Positions 16,857 to 25,499 are shown, counted from the first letter of the stretch. The stretch: 36,847 nt of DNA from Asaia bogorensis (GCA_945861095.1 CAMATI010000015.1:1-36847); one strand, 5' to 3'. Made by a program: numbers and translations. The notes: generated by a model not told the origin, from the letters alone.

Positions 16857-17711
16857 CTACCCCGCCCGAACCCCCAACCGCCCCGCCGCATCCTGAATGA
16901 ACTGCCAGGCCACCCGCCCGGACCGAGCGCCTCGGGTCACCGACCATTCCACCGCCTGCGCGTGCAGTTCCTCCCGCGAGATCGGCAACCCCATGCTGGC
17001 CGCATACCCGTCGATCATCGCGAAGAACGTGTCCTGGTCGCAGTTGTGGAACCCCAGCCACAGGCCGAACCGGTCGGACAGCGACACTTTTTCCTCGATC
17101 GACTCGTTGGGGTTGATCGCGGTGGATCGTTCGTTCTCGATCATGTCGCGCGGCATCAGATGCCGGCGGTTGGATGTCGCATAGAACAGTACGTTGTCGG
17201 GCCGGCCCTCGATCCCGCCGTCGAGCACCGATTTCAGGGCCTTGTAGTCGGCGTCCTCTTTCTCGAACGACAGGTCGTCGCACAGGATCAGGCAGCGGCG
17301 AGTCTGGCCGCGCAGCACGTTCAGCAGGTCGGGCAAGGTGCGGATGTCCTCGCGATGGATTTCGATCAGCACCAGCCCTCCGGGGCCGTCGGCATTGGCG
17401 ACCGCGTGCAGCGCCTTGACCAGGGACGATTTGCCCATCCCGCGCGCGCCCCACAGCATGGCGTTGTTCGCGGGCAGGCCGCGGGCGAAACGCAGCGTGT
17501 TTTCCAGCAGGATCTCCTTCTGCCGCTCCACGCCCTTCAGCAGCGCGATATCGACGCGCGACACGCGCCGCACCGGCGCCAGATGCGCCGGGTTCGGATG
17601 CCAGACGAACGCATCCGCATCATCCAGGGTTATCGGCGGCGTGGCGGGTGGCGCCAGACGCTCCAGCGCCTCGGCGATACGGGTAACCAGGTCGTTCAGT
17701 CGCTGATCCAT
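16857..17711 (-). CDS. DUF815 family AAA-type ATPase
   Basis: A 284-residue P-loop ATPase of the DUF815 (PF05673) group. Walker A is GARGMGKSS (about residues 88-96), Walker B is CLILCDDLSFE, and a sensor-like Asn occurs in FYATSNRRHL. The C-terminal helical part (REELHAQAVEWSVTRGARSGR) is typical. The cellular role of this conserved alphaproteobacterial protein is not known to me; its fold resembles DnaA/DnaC-type AAA proteins. It is divergent from yajC. Confidence 0.92.
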   Translation of the reverse strand: MDQRLNDLVTRIAEALERLAPPATPPITLDDADAFVWHPNPAHLAPVRRVSRVDIALLKGVERQKEILLENTLRFARGLPANNAMLWGARGMGKSSLVKALHAVANADGPGGLVLIEIHREDIRTLPDLLNVLRGQTRRCLILCDDLSFEKEDADYKALKSVLDGGIEGRPDNVLFYATSNRRHLMPRDMIENERSTAINPNESIEEKVSLSDRFGLWLGFHNCDQDTFFAMIDGYAASMGLPISREELHAQAVEWSVTRGARSGRVAWQFIQDAAGRLGVRAG

Positions 17712-17792
17712 CAGGGAAAGGTTCCGGGAAAGCTTGACGTGAGGGGGGCGGAAAGTATGGTCCGGACCCGATCACCGCAAGGACCCGACCTC

Positions 17793-18173
17793 ATGAACCC
17801 CTTTGGGCTCATTTCTCCTGCCTATGCTCAAGACGCTGGTGGCATGCTGGCCACGGCCACGCAGTTCGTCCCGCTGGTACTCATATTCGCGGTGTTCTAT
17901 TTCCTGCTGATCCGCCCGCAGCAGCAGAAACAGAAGGAGATGCGGAATATGCTCTCCCAGTTGAAGCGGGGTGACCGGGTCGTAACCGGCGGCGGCATCC
18001 TGGCCACGGTGCAGCGCGTGCCGATGGTGCAGGACAAGGACGGCAAGCAGGTCGCGTCGTCCGAAATCGAGGTGGAGCTTGGCCCGAACCTGCGGGTGAC
18101 CGTGCTGCGGGAGACGATTACCAGCGTGATCCGCCCGACCGCCGCGAATGACAGCAAGCCAGTGAAGGAATGA
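17793..18173 (+). CDS. yajC: Preprotein translocase subunit YajC
   Basis: A 126-residue single-pass inner-membrane protein. After a short N-terminus (SPAYAQDAGG) comes one helix (TQFVPLVLIFAVFYFLLIRP), then the family hallmark RPQQQKQKEMRNML and LKRGDRVVTGGGI. YajC joins SecDF in the holotranslocon. AAGGA stands before the ATG. In most relatives secD and secF follow directly; here a palindromic element and an opposite-strand gene follow instead. Confidence 0.95.
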   Translation: MNPFGLISPAYAQDAGGMLATATQFVPLVLIFAVFYFLLIRPQQQKQKEMRNMLSQLKRGDRVVTGGGILATVQRVPMVQDKDGKQVASSEIEVELGPNLRVTVLRETITSVIRPTAANDSKPVKE

Positions 18174-18235
18174 GCCACGGTCGGCTTCTAGGCCCGCCAG
18201 TCCGATAGCCGTATATCGTAGGTCTGGAGGAATAT

Positions 18236-18345
18236 GAGACAATTCTCCCCCTCCCCTTCCGGGAGGGGGAGGGGATTCAAGCACCGTCTGCGGGGTCACC
18301 CCTCCCCCCAGCCCCCTCCCGCAGGGGGAGGGGGAGAATTGTCTC
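18236..18345. repeat. GC-rich palindromic element with perfect 21-bp ends
   Basis: The outer arms (18236-18256 and 18325-18345) are perfect 21-bp inverted repeats beginning GAGACAATTCTCCCC. Inside each end is a smaller C-tract/G-tract hairpin (for example CCCTCCCC TTCC GGGAGGGG near 18247-18274). The element sits between the converging yajC and zinc-ribbon genes. When translated it gives the SPSPCGRGLGGGV-like peptide often seen in dispersed repeats of proteobacterial genomes. It could terminate transcription from both sides. Confidence 0.88.
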
Positions 18346-18364
18346 CATACCCCCAACCCAACCG

Positions 18365-18763
18365 CTAATGAACGCCCACCAACCCCAACGCCGCATAAAG
18401 CCGAGCACTGGGAGGCCAGGCCGACACCAGATCGGCCCGCCAGCCATAGGCGGCCAACACCAGCAGGACCACCGCGACCGCGGAACCGGCCCACGCCGCC
18501 AACAGGACCATGTTGCGCTTGGGCGCGACCTGATGCGCCGCAAGCCGATCCATGGCGGTCATGCCAGGCACCGGTGGCGGCGCCGCGTGAACCGCCACGG
18601 GACCAGGCTCCTCGGCCTCCGCCACATCGCCCGCCGCGTCCAGCGGCACGATCATCGGCACCCACTGATTCTGGCAACTCGCGCATCGGACCTTCCGCCC
18701 CGCCTTCATCTGGCGGTCCGGCACGTCATACATCGCGGCGCAGGCTGGGCAGACGATATGCAA
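18365..18763 (-). CDS. MJ0042-type zinc-ribbon membrane protein
   Basis: A 132-residue protein with an N-terminal zinc ribbon: CPAC at residues 5-8 and CASC near residue 27, separated by MYDVPDRQMKAGRKV, the MJ0042 / zinc_ribbon_5 pattern. A Pro/Ala-rich linker and one transmembrane helix (LLAAWAGSAVAVVLLVLAAYGW) follow. The start codon is TTG at 18763 with GGAG nine bases upstream. It is divergent from ftsE, an arrangement common in alphaproteobacteria. Role unknown. Confidence 0.85.
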   Translation of the reverse strand: MHIVCPACAAMYDVPDRQMKAGRKVRCASCQNQWVPMIVPLDAAGDVAEAEEPGPVAVHAAPPPVPGMTAMDRLAAHQVAPKRNMVLLAAWAGSAVAVVLLVLAAYGWRADLVSAWPPSARLYAALGLVGVH

Positions 18764-19005
18764 GGCCCGTGTCTCCGGTTGAGCCGCCCCAATCTATACA
18801 ATCGGAGGGCGGTTCTCCATTGCTTCCTGTCACAAAGCGAAAAACGCCCTGGTGCGACGATTCCGAACCTCGCTACCATCCCAGCCGACAGATTCGGACG
18901 GACCCTTATCCCGAGTCGCCCAACGTCCCGGCCCGGGCCCAGGATCACGCCTCGGACAGGCGACGACGCGGAGCGGCCGGGTTCTCGGCGGAGACGCGGA
19001 GCGAC

Positions 19006-19698
19006 ATGATCAGGTTTGAGGCGGTCGGGCTGCATTACGGCCGGTCCCGGGCGGCGGACCCAGGGGCCGAGGTCCTGCGCGACCTCACTTTCTCCATCCC
19101 CCAAGGCGAATTCCGCTGGCTGCTCGGCCCCTCCGGCGCCGGCAAGACCAGCCTGCTGCGGCTTATGTATCTGGCCATCCGCCCCACGCGGGGTCGCCTG
19201 ACCGTCCTGGGCACGGAAATCCAAGCCGCCCGCCGGCGTGATCTGCCACCGCTGCGACGACGTATCGGGGTGGTGTTCCAGGATTTCCGACTGCTGCCGC
19301 ATCTGTCCGCCATGGACAACGTCGCCCTGCCGCTGCGCCTCGCCGGCCGGCCGGAAGGTCAGATCCAGGCCGACGTGACGGAAATGCTGCGTTGGGTCGG
19401 GCTGTCGAAGAAGGTGACCGCCCGCCCCACCGAACTGTCCGGTGGGGAGCAACAGCGAGTCGCCATCGCCCGAGCCGTGATCACCCGCCCACAACTTCTG
19501 CTGGCCGACGAACCCACCGGCAACCTGGACGACGAGCAAGCCGAACGGCTGATGCAGTTGTTCCACGAGATGAACCGGCTGGGCTCGACCGTGATCGTGG
19601 CGACCCACAACGATGCACTGGTCGCCCGCCATCCGGCGAGGTCCATCCGCCTGTCCTCGGGCCGCGTGGTGGCCCCACCCGCGCCCGGTCGGGACTAG
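19006..19698 (+). CDS. ftsE: Cell-division ABC transporter ATPase FtsE
   Basis: A 230-residue ABC ATPase. Walker A is GPSGAGKT (41-48), the Q-loop is VVFQDFRLLPHLSAMDNVALPLR, the signature is LSGGEQQR, Walker B is LLLADEPTGNLDD and the H-loop is ATHN. The region after the Q-loop is characteristic of FtsE. With FtsX it controls periplasmic amidase activity and links peptidoglycan splitting to division. The ATG at 19006 follows GGAG; upstream open frame is non-protein-like. ftsX starts 2 bp after its stop. Confidence 0.95.
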   Translation: MIRFEAVGLHYGRSRAADPGAEVLRDLTFSIPQGEFRWLLGPSGAGKTSLLRLMYLAIRPTRGRLTVLGTEIQAARRRDLPPLRRRIGVVFQDFRLLPHLSAMDNVALPLRLAGRPEGQIQADVTEMLRWVGLSKKVTARPTELSGGEQQRVAIARAVITRPQLLLADEPTGNLDDEQAERLMQLFHEMNRLGSTVIVATHNDALVARHPARSIRLSSGRVVAPPAPGRD

Positions 19699-19700
19699 CG

Positions 19701-20621
19701 ATGGCCGCCATTTCGCTGCGCCCCGCGGGATTCGACGATCTGGGGCTGCGCCGAGCGCTGTCGGATCGGATGTTGCCGTTGTTGGTGGCGGCGATGGCGT
19801 TCCTGGCCGCCCTGGCGCTCGCCGGCTGGATCGGAGCCGCCTCCCTGGCATCCCAATGGCGGGACGGCGCCGCGTCGGCCCTGACCGTGCAAGTGCCCCG
19901 CCCACACGCCCCGGCCTCCCCGCCTGGGACATCGAGGCTGGCCAGCGTGGTGGCGCTGCTCTCCGGCACACCTGGCGTCGCATCCGTGCGCACCTTGCCC
20001 GACGACGAGCTGGCCAACCTGCTACGCCCCTGGCTCGGCTCCAGCGCCGAACGCCTGTCCGTGCCGTTGCCGGCGGTGGTCGCGGTGCGGTTGGCGGGGC
20101 GGTTGGATATCGCGTCCCTGGCGCAGCGGTTGCAGGCAACCTCCCCCGGCACCCTGTTGGAAGATCACGGGGTGTGGCTGCGCCGCCTGTCCGCCTTGGC
20201 GTGGAGCCTGCAAGCCTGCTCGGGCCTGGCCCTGGTGCTGGTCGCCACGGTTGCCGCGGCGGTGATCGCCGTTGCCACGCGCGCCGGCCTGTCCGCCCGA
20301 AGGGAAGCAATCGAAATCGTGCATGGCCTCGGCGCGACGGATAGCTACATCGCGGGGCGATTCGCGCGGCGGGCTACGATGCTCGCCGCGGTCGGGGGGC
20401 TGGTCGGCGCCGTTCTCGCCATGCCGGTTCTGCTGGCGCTTGCCCAACTCGCGGCCCCATTCAGTGGCGTGCCGGTGGAACCCGAGACCGCCGCCGAGAT
20501 GATCGGTCTGTTGCCGCCAGGGCTTTGGCTGGTCCTGCCAGGCCTGCCTTCGGCCGCGGCGGGGATCGGTTTCGTGACGGCACACGCCACCGTGCGGCGC
20601 TGGTTGCGGCGGCTGCCGTGA
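19701..20621 (+). CDS. ftsX: Cell-division permease-like protein FtsX
   Basis: A 306-residue membrane protein directly after ftsE. It has an N-terminal helix (LLVAAMAFLAALALAGWIGAA), a periplasmic domain (about 55-165, including SGTPGVASVRTLPDDE) and three more helices, with the FtsX-type segment RREAIEIVHGLGATDSYIAGRF between them. The topology fits FtsX. Its stop overlaps the start of the next gene as GTGA (20618-20621), indicating translational coupling. Confidence 0.93.
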   Translation: MAAISLRPAGFDDLGLRRALSDRMLPLLVAAMAFLAALALAGWIGAASLASQWRDGAASALTVQVPRPHAPASPPGTSRLASVVALLSGTPGVASVRTLPDDELANLLRPWLGSSAERLSVPLPAVVAVRLAGRLDIASLAQRLQATSPGTLLEDHGVWLRRLSALAWSLQACSGLALVLVATVAAAVIAVATRAGLSARREAIEIVHGLGATDSYIAGRFARRATMLAAVGGLVGAVLAMPVLLALAQLAAPFSGVPVEPETAAEMIGLLPPGLWLVLPGLPSAAAGIGFVTAHATVRRWLRRLP

Positions 20622-21265
20622 GCACCGACGCCATCGACACCCAGGCGCCGCCTCGACGATCGCGATGGTGGCTCGTGCCGACGGCCGGGGCGCTGCTGGT
20701 GGCGATGGGCTGGCTGGTGGGACTGTGGTGGTTCGTCGGGTATGCCGGACGAACCGTGAGCCTGCCGCCGACCGCGGACGGCATCGTGGCACTGACCGGT
20801 GGGGCAACCCGGATCGAGACCGCATTCAAATTGCTGGTTCAGGAACGCGCGCGGATGCTGCTGGTCAGCGGGATCGGCCGCAACACCGACCTGACGGCTC
20901 TGGCGAGCCGGGCCGGTCTGGATCCGGCGCCGTTCGCCCAACGCGTGACACTGGGACGCAACGCCGGATCGACCCATGGCAATGCGCTGGAGACAGCCGC
21001 CTGGGCCCGCGATAACCATATCGGCTCGTTGATTGTGGTAACCGCATACTATCACATGCCCCGCGCAATGACGGAATTCACCCAGGCCATGCCCGATATC
21101 CGGCTCTACCCCTACCCAGTTCTGATCGATGAGACCGGCACGGGGGATCGCCCCGTGCCGATGCGGCTCCTGATCGAGGAATACAGCAAATTCCTCGTCG
21201 CCACCGCCGGCCTGACCGCCTGGCTGCCGGACCGCGAGCCGGCGCGTGGAGGTCGCACGGAGTGA
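20618..21265 (+). CDS. YdcF/SanA-like DUF218 protein
   Basis: A 215-residue DUF218 protein with one N-terminal transmembrane helix (WLVPTAGALLVAMGWLVGLWWFVG). The domain shows ADGIVALTGGATRIETA, LLVSGIG, AGSTHGNALETAAWA, VVTAYYHMPRAMTEF, the pattern of the YdcF/ElyC/SanA family, linked to envelope and polysaccharide metabolism. The GTG at 20618 overlaps ftsX and is followed by a good basic n-region. Its stop overlaps the plsC start (GTGA at 21262-21265). Confidence 0.9.
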   Translation: MSTDAIDTQAPPRRSRWWLVPTAGALLVAMGWLVGLWWFVGYAGRTVSLPPTADGIVALTGGATRIETAFKLLVQERARMLLVSGIGRNTDLTALASRAGLDPAPFAQRVTLGRNAGSTHGNALETAAWARDNHIGSLIVVTAYYHMPRAMTEFTQAMPDIRLYPYPVLIDETGTGDRPVPMRLLIEEYSKFLVATAGLTAWLPDREPARGGRTE

Positions 21266-22005
21266 CTCTGATCCGCTCGGCGTTGTTCAACATCGCGTTT
21301 TTCGCCATCTCCTTCTGCCTGACCGTTCCCGGCGCCGTGGCCCGCCTGATCAACCCGGATTGGGTGATGGGGTTCGCCGTGCTGTGGGCACGGTGCATGG
21401 TGGTTTGCCTGCGGATCCTGTGCGGCATTCGGGTCGAGGTCACCGGGCGGGAGCATCTGCCGGTCGGTGCCGCGCTGATCGCGTCCCGGCACCAATCGGC
21501 CTTCGACACGTTCATCTGGCTGACCTTGCTGCCGCGCTGCTGCTACGTGCTGAAGCATGAACTGCTGCGGATCCCGCTGTTCGGCAAGCTGATCATGGCC
21601 ACACGGATGATCGCGATCGACCGGAGCGGCGGCAGCACCACGATGCGGATGCTGATGCGAGAGGGCAAGCGGGCGGCGCGGGAGGAACGGCAGATCGTCA
21701 TCTTCCCGGAAGGCACGCGGGCGGAATTCGGCAAGACCCTGCCGCTGCTGCCGGGCGTGGCCGCCCTGGCGTCGAGCACCGGCCTGCCGATCATCCCGGT
21801 GATCACCGATTCCGGCCTTTGCTGGGGCCGGCGCTCCTTCCGCAAGCTGCCGGGCACGATCCATATCCGCGTGCTACCGGCCATCCCGCCCGGCCTGCGC
21901 CGCGACGCGCTGATGGCTCGTCTTGCCCACGACCTGGCCGGCGCGATGGATAGCCCCCCCGAGACGGTGGAATGCCAGGAGACGACGCATGATCGCACGG
22001 TATGA
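21262..22005 (+). CDS. plsC: 1-acyl-sn-glycerol-3-phosphate acyltransferase PlsC
   Basis: A 247-residue PlsC-family acyltransferase. The catalytic H-x4-D motif is H77-D82 in SRHQSAFD, and the glycerophosphate-binding FPEGTR is at 148-153. An N-terminal hydrophobic segment anchors it to the inner membrane. It converts lysophosphatidate to phosphatidate, or acylates a related lyso-lipid; an olsB gene for lyso-ornithine lipid occurs 7 kb away, so an OlsA-like role is possible. The start is a GTG overlapping the previous gene. Confidence 0.92.
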   Translation: MTLIRSALFNIAFFAISFCLTVPGAVARLINPDWVMGFAVLWARCMVVCLRILCGIRVEVTGREHLPVGAALIASRHQSAFDTFIWLTLLPRCCYVLKHELLRIPLFGKLIMATRMIAIDRSGGSTTMRMLMREGKRAAREERQIVIFPEGTRAEFGKTLPLLPGVAALASSTGLPIIPVITDSGLCWGRRSFRKLPGTIHIRVLPAIPPGLRRDALMARLAHDLAGAMDSPPETVECQETTHDRTV

Positions 22006-22313
22006 CGGTACGGCGACACCGCGCAGCGTGGTCCGTCTGGCCGGCTGCTCGCTTGCTGGCAACCCTGTGGGTAAGTCTGTGAGTCGCGTTGCGCTAGATT
22101 CTGCAAACGGCTCCAGGGACGGCGCGCAAGATACTGATATAGTAGTATAATATCGATAGATTCCACGCGATTCGGCCTGTCTATGCACCTGTGGATAGAA
22201 TACGATATGCTCGCAATGGTTGTATTGACGGCCCGGCGGCGCATACTGCGCGGAGTGTCGGTTGGATCGCGCTTCTGGTATGGATCGCGGGTGACCTAAC
22301 GATGTGGAGCGGT
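22006..22313. other. Intergenic region with AT-rich patch and palindrome, 308 bp
   Basis: The stretch 22130-22165 is unusually AT-rich for this window (GATATAGTAGTATAATATCG). It is followed by an imperfect 18-bp palindrome at 22181-22198 (CTATGCAC CT GTGGATAG, 14 of 18 symmetric). This looks like a promoter/operator for the DUF2125 gene, but I cannot pick a single -35/-10 pair. The downstream frame is open to 22191; that extension lacks a ribosome site. Confidence 0.5.
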
Positions 22314-23360
22314 ATGCGGCGCAAGATTGCGATTTTCATCGTCGCCGCCCCCTGTCTGCTGGTCGCGGCGGACGTCGCGGTCTGGCACATGGCGGTGCGC
22401 CGGTTGGAGACCGGTTTCCAGACCTGGATTGGCGACAGCAACAGACGCGGATGGTCGGTGCTGTCCAGCAGCCAGGTCCGGGGCGGATGGCCGATGGCCG
22501 CGACTCTGACGATCACCGACCTGGTCATAAAGGGCGGCGAACCCACCATTCCCGGCGGCGCGTCCTGGGATGCCAAGCAGGTCGTGCTCCGTGTCGGGTT
22601 GCTGACCCCGTGGTCCCTGGACATCGAACCGATCGGCGTGCAGCGCCTGCGGTTCGCGAACGGCGCTGAAGTCCCGTTCGTGGCGGAGGAAATGCATGCG
22701 ACGGTACCGCTGCAGGCGGGTCACGTCCCGTCGACGCTGGACCTGAAAGCCCGCAATCTGCGCGCTGTCCTGATGACCGAGGGCGATGCGGATGTCGCGG
22801 TGTCCATGAGCCAACTGCAGGGCCATGCCGATATTTCGTCCGCCGCCGGCGATGCGCCGACAATCGGCTTTTCCGTCTCCGCCGACATGATCGCACTGCC
22901 CGATGCGATCCGCTGGCCGCTTGGACCATTGGTGACGAGCGTCGTCCTGGCAGGCTCCCTGGAAGGCCCGACGCCGGAACCATCGGCGCCATCGACGTTT
23001 CTGACCGCGTGGCGCGATGGCGGCGGATCCGTGGAGGTGCAGAAGTTCAGCATCGTCTGGGGGCCGCTCGATCTGACCACCACGGCGACCCTGGCGCTGG
23101 ACGACCAGTTGCAGCCGATGGGCGCCGGAACCAGTCGGATGGTGGGATATGAGGCGACGCTCGACGCGCTGGCCGCCAACGGGGTGCTGACGCGATCGGC
23201 CACGACCGCCGCGAAGGCGGTGCTGTCCCTGATGGCAAGTGCCCCTGCCGCGGGGGAAACCGCCGAGGTGGAAGTGCCGCTGACATTGCAGCACCGCACC
23301 TTGTCGATGCGCCAGGTGCCGGTGATCCGACTGCCAGAACTCGACTGGCCGTCCCCCTGA
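22314..23360 (+). CDS. DUF2125 family protein
   Basis: A 348-residue protein with an N-terminal membrane anchor or signal (KIAIFIVAAPCLLVAADVAVW) followed by a large beta-rich domain. Segments such as QVRGGWPMAATLTITDL, SLDIEPIGVQRLRF and VEVQKFSIVWGPLDLTTTATL match the DUF2125 pattern of alphaproteobacteria. It probably sits in the periplasm attached to the inner membrane; function unknown. The start is taken at 22314 (GGAG four bases upstream); an ATG at 22302 would add four residues. Confidence 0.87.
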   Translation: MRRKIAIFIVAAPCLLVAADVAVWHMAVRRLETGFQTWIGDSNRRGWSVLSSSQVRGGWPMAATLTITDLVIKGGEPTIPGGASWDAKQVVLRVGLLTPWSLDIEPIGVQRLRFANGAEVPFVAEEMHATVPLQAGHVPSTLDLKARNLRAVLMTEGDADVAVSMSQLQGHADISSAAGDAPTIGFSVSADMIALPDAIRWPLGPLVTSVVLAGSLEGPTPEPSAPSTFLTAWRDGGGSVEVQKFSIVWGPLDLTTTATLALDDQLQPMGAGTSRMVGYEATLDALAANGVLTRSATTAAKAVLSLMASAPAAGETAEVEVPLTLQHRTLSMRQVPVIRLPELDWPSP

Positions 23361-23561
23361 GGCTTGCCGCGCTTTCGCGCTCGCCAGCAGGCGGGCCAGG
23401 GGAAACCTGTGTTTGCCGTTGCCTCTGATACGTTGGTTGGCGCCAGGGATTGCTGCCAGCGCCCGAATGACCCGGCGGAGCGAATTTCTGTTGCCCGTTC
23501 GGCGATATCGGTTCTATTTTTCGGTTATGTTTATCGAGCTCATGGTCACGCGAATTAGCTG

Positions 23562-23582
23562 CCCGGCTGTCTGACAGCCGGG
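23562..23582 (+). terminator. Hairpin between DUF2125 and ACT-like genes
   Basis: A 10-bp perfect stem (CCCGGCTGTC T GACAGCCGGG) lies 37 bp before the ATG of the ACT-like gene. No T run follows. It could be the DUF2125 terminator or a leader structure. The rest of 23361-23619 contains only a short T-rich patch near 23510-23530. Confidence 0.55.
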
Positions 23583-23619
23583 GTTTCCAGCCTGATTCAA
23601 CCGTTACCGGAGCCTTATC

Positions 23620-23955
23620 ATGACAACCGACCCTTCGGACGCTACGCGACAAGATGTCGCCGTGCGGTTCCTGCTGCATGCCGATCCTTCACCCGGCCTT
23701 CTTTCGCGGCTCTTGCAGCCGTTCGCCAGGCGGGACCTGATACCCGACCGCATGTGGTCCCGCCGTGCAGGGGACGCCATGCACGTGGAGATCGCAATGG
23801 ATGCCATGCCGGTCACCGCCATTCATCTGATCGAGGGCAATCTTCGTCAGGTCGTCGGGGTGCATCAGGTCGCGCGGAGCCGGCCGCGCACGACGGGTCA
23901 GCCGTGTTGCGTCGAGCGCCGGGGGGTGGGAGCGGTCTCGGCCTTGTCGGGATAG
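23620..23955 (+). CDS. Small ACT-domain-like protein
   Basis: A 111-residue protein. Residues 12-85 look like an ACT-type fold as in acetolactate synthase small subunits: VAVRFLLHADPSPGLLSRLLQPFARRDLIPDRMW, then HVEIAMDAMPVTAIHLIEGNLRQVVGVHQV. No catalytic partner such as ilvB is nearby. CGGAG precedes the ATG. The last 19 codons overlap the 3' end of nth on the other strand, and that tail (after about residue 90) looks unstructured. It might bind an amino acid and regulate an enzyme elsewhere; this is inference. Confidence 0.72.
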   Translation: MTTDPSDATRQDVAVRFLLHADPSPGLLSRLLQPFARRDLIPDRMWSRRAGDAMHVEIAMDAMPVTAIHLIEGNLRQVVGVHQVARSRPRTTGQPCCVERRGVGAVSALSG

Positions 23956-24764
23956 CGGCACCACTGCGCGGCGGTACAGTGCCAACATTCCGGCTGTCGT
24001 GCCTTGCAGACGTAGCGCCCGTGCAGAATCAACCAGTTATGGGCGTCGCGGAGCAATTCGCGGGGAATACGGTCCACCAGCGCGTCCTCGACGGCGCGCG
24101 GGGTGCGCCCCGGGGCCAGGCCGCAGCGGTTGCCGATGCGAAAGATATGGGTGTCGACGGCCATGGTGCTTTCACCGAACGCCACGTTCAGCACAACATT
24201 GGCCGTCTTGCGCCCGACGCCCGGCAGGGCTTCCAGCGCCGCCCGATCACGCGGGACCTGGCCCTGGTGGTGCTCGACAATCTGACGGGACAGTTCCGCC
24301 ACGTTGCGCGCCTTGCCCTGCCAAAGCCCGATCGAGCGGATATGACGGGCGACGCCATCCACACCGAGCGCCACCATGGATTCCGGCGTGGCGGCCTCCT
24401 TGAACAGGGTCTCGGTGGCGCGATTGACCGAAATATCGGTCGCCTGAGCGGACAGCACCACCGCGACCAGCAAGGTGAACGGGTCCGCGAAGTGCAATTC
24501 CGTCGAAGGGCTTGGGTTCGTGGCGGCGAGGGCCTGGACGAACGCGCGAACGTCCGACCGCGGCATGGCGCGCGGCCCACCGGGTCGCGATTTCGTGATT
24601 TTCGGCTTCCCGGGTTGCGATGTGTCGGCGCGACGTCCGACCGCCGGAGCGCTTGCCGACGTGGCATCGGCGGGCTTTGCCTGCCCCCCTGTGGACCGAT
24701 CCATCACCGGCTTTGCGACGCGGATTCGGCGTTTCGGTTCGACCGATGGGGGCTTATCTGACAT
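23898..24764 (-). CDS. nth: Endonuclease III (DNA glycosylase/AP lyase)
   Basis: A 288-residue base-excision-repair enzyme. The helix-hairpin-helix with catalytic Lys186 (LPGVGRKTANVV), the catalytic Asp204 (VDTHIFR) and the [4Fe-4S] ligands Cys253, Cys260, Cys263, Cys269 (C-x6-C-x2-C-x5-C) are all present. It removes oxidised pyrimidines and cleaves the abasic strand. An extra N-terminal segment of about 65 basic, Pro-rich residues precedes the usual start (SDVRAFVQAL); the Met at 24764 is chosen, but a later start near the core (Met67) is possible. It is divergent from the DUF2244 gene. Confidence 0.94.
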   Translation of the reverse strand: MSDKPPSVEPKRRIRVAKPVMDRSTGGQAKPADATSASAPAVGRRADTSQPGKPKITKSRPGGPRAMPRSDVRAFVQALAATNPSPSTELHFADPFTLLVAVVLSAQATDISVNRATETLFKEAATPESMVALGVDGVARHIRSIGLWQGKARNVAELSRQIVEHHQGQVPRDRAALEALPGVGRKTANVVLNVAFGESTMAVDTHIFRIGNRCGLAPGRTPRAVEDALVDRIPRELLRDAHNWLILHGRYVCKARQPECWHCTAAQWCRYPDKAETAPTPRRSTQHG

Positions 24765-24977
24765 GTCCGTACCATGTTCGCGTGATGCCCCAGGTTCGAC
24801 AAGATGCCGGCCGCCATGCGGGTTATCAGCGGGAGCCCGACCGAGAGCGATCGCGGTCGCAGTGTCGAACCAAAGGCGCCCGACATCGGCGCTGGTTCCC
24901 CCGTCCACGGCGCCCATGTCCTCGGGACATACCTATGGGCGACTTCCCAGGCGGCGGAAACCCACTACATTGCTGTG

Positions 24978-25499
24978 ATGTCATCCGGATCGCCTGAAGC
25001 GTACGGGCCATTGTTGTTTGAAGCGGTCATCCGGCCGCATCGCAGCCTGTCGCCTCGGGGCTTGCTGTGGCTGCTGGCCACCATTGCCATAGGGGGCAGC
25101 GTGGTCGCGGCCCGATTCTGGATGATCGGGGCATGGCCCGTCATTGGCTTCTGCATCCTGGAAGTCGGCCTCGCCGCCGTCCTCCTCTACCTTAACCACC
25201 GGTCCGCCCGTGCGCAGGAGAAAGTGCTGCTGCACGGCGACCGGTTGCGGCTGGTGACGACCGGCCCGTCCGGGACGACAAGCGAACGCAGCCTGCCATC
25301 GGCCTGGCTGACGATCCGCCTGGAAGAACACCCGCGCCGCGCGCTGCGCCTGCTGGCCTGCACACGTACGGCGCACGCGGAGATCGGCCTTGCGCTCGGG
25401 GAGGTCGAGAAGCGAGACTTGGCGCACGCGCTGCGTTCAGCCCTTCACGCTGCCCGTCATCCGCGGTTCGACAACCCCCAATTGCGGGAGAATCCCTGA
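24978..25499 (+). CDS. DUF2244 membrane protein
   Basis: A 173-residue protein of the DUF2244 pattern: an N-terminal FEAVIRPHRSLSPRG, two transmembrane helices (LLWLLATIAIGGSVVAARFW and the following WPVIGFCILEVGLAAVLLYL), then a cytoplasmic domain with VLLHGDRLRLV and WLTIRLEEHP. DUF2244 genes often neighbour nth in alphaproteobacteria, as here (divergent, 213 bp between starts). Function unknown. The start at 24978 fits the domain; the longer upstream frame does not look coding. Confidence 0.87.
   Translation: MSSGSPEAYGPLLFEAVIRPHRSLSPRGLLWLLATIAIGGSVVAARFWMIGAWPVIGFCILEVGLAAVLLYLNHRSARAQEKVLLHGDRLRLVTTGPSGTTSERSLPSAWLTIRLEEHPRRALRLLACTRTAHAEIGLALGEVEKRDLAHALRSALHAARHPRFDNPQLRENP

Noticed and set aside
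18706..20310. Minus-strand open frame of 534 codons opposite ftsEX
   Set aside because: Antisense shadow of ftsE and ftsX; no recognisable domain.
23364..23558. 64-codon plus-strand frame after the DUF2125 gene
   Set aside because: No ribosome site directly upstream and no recognisable features; probably chance.
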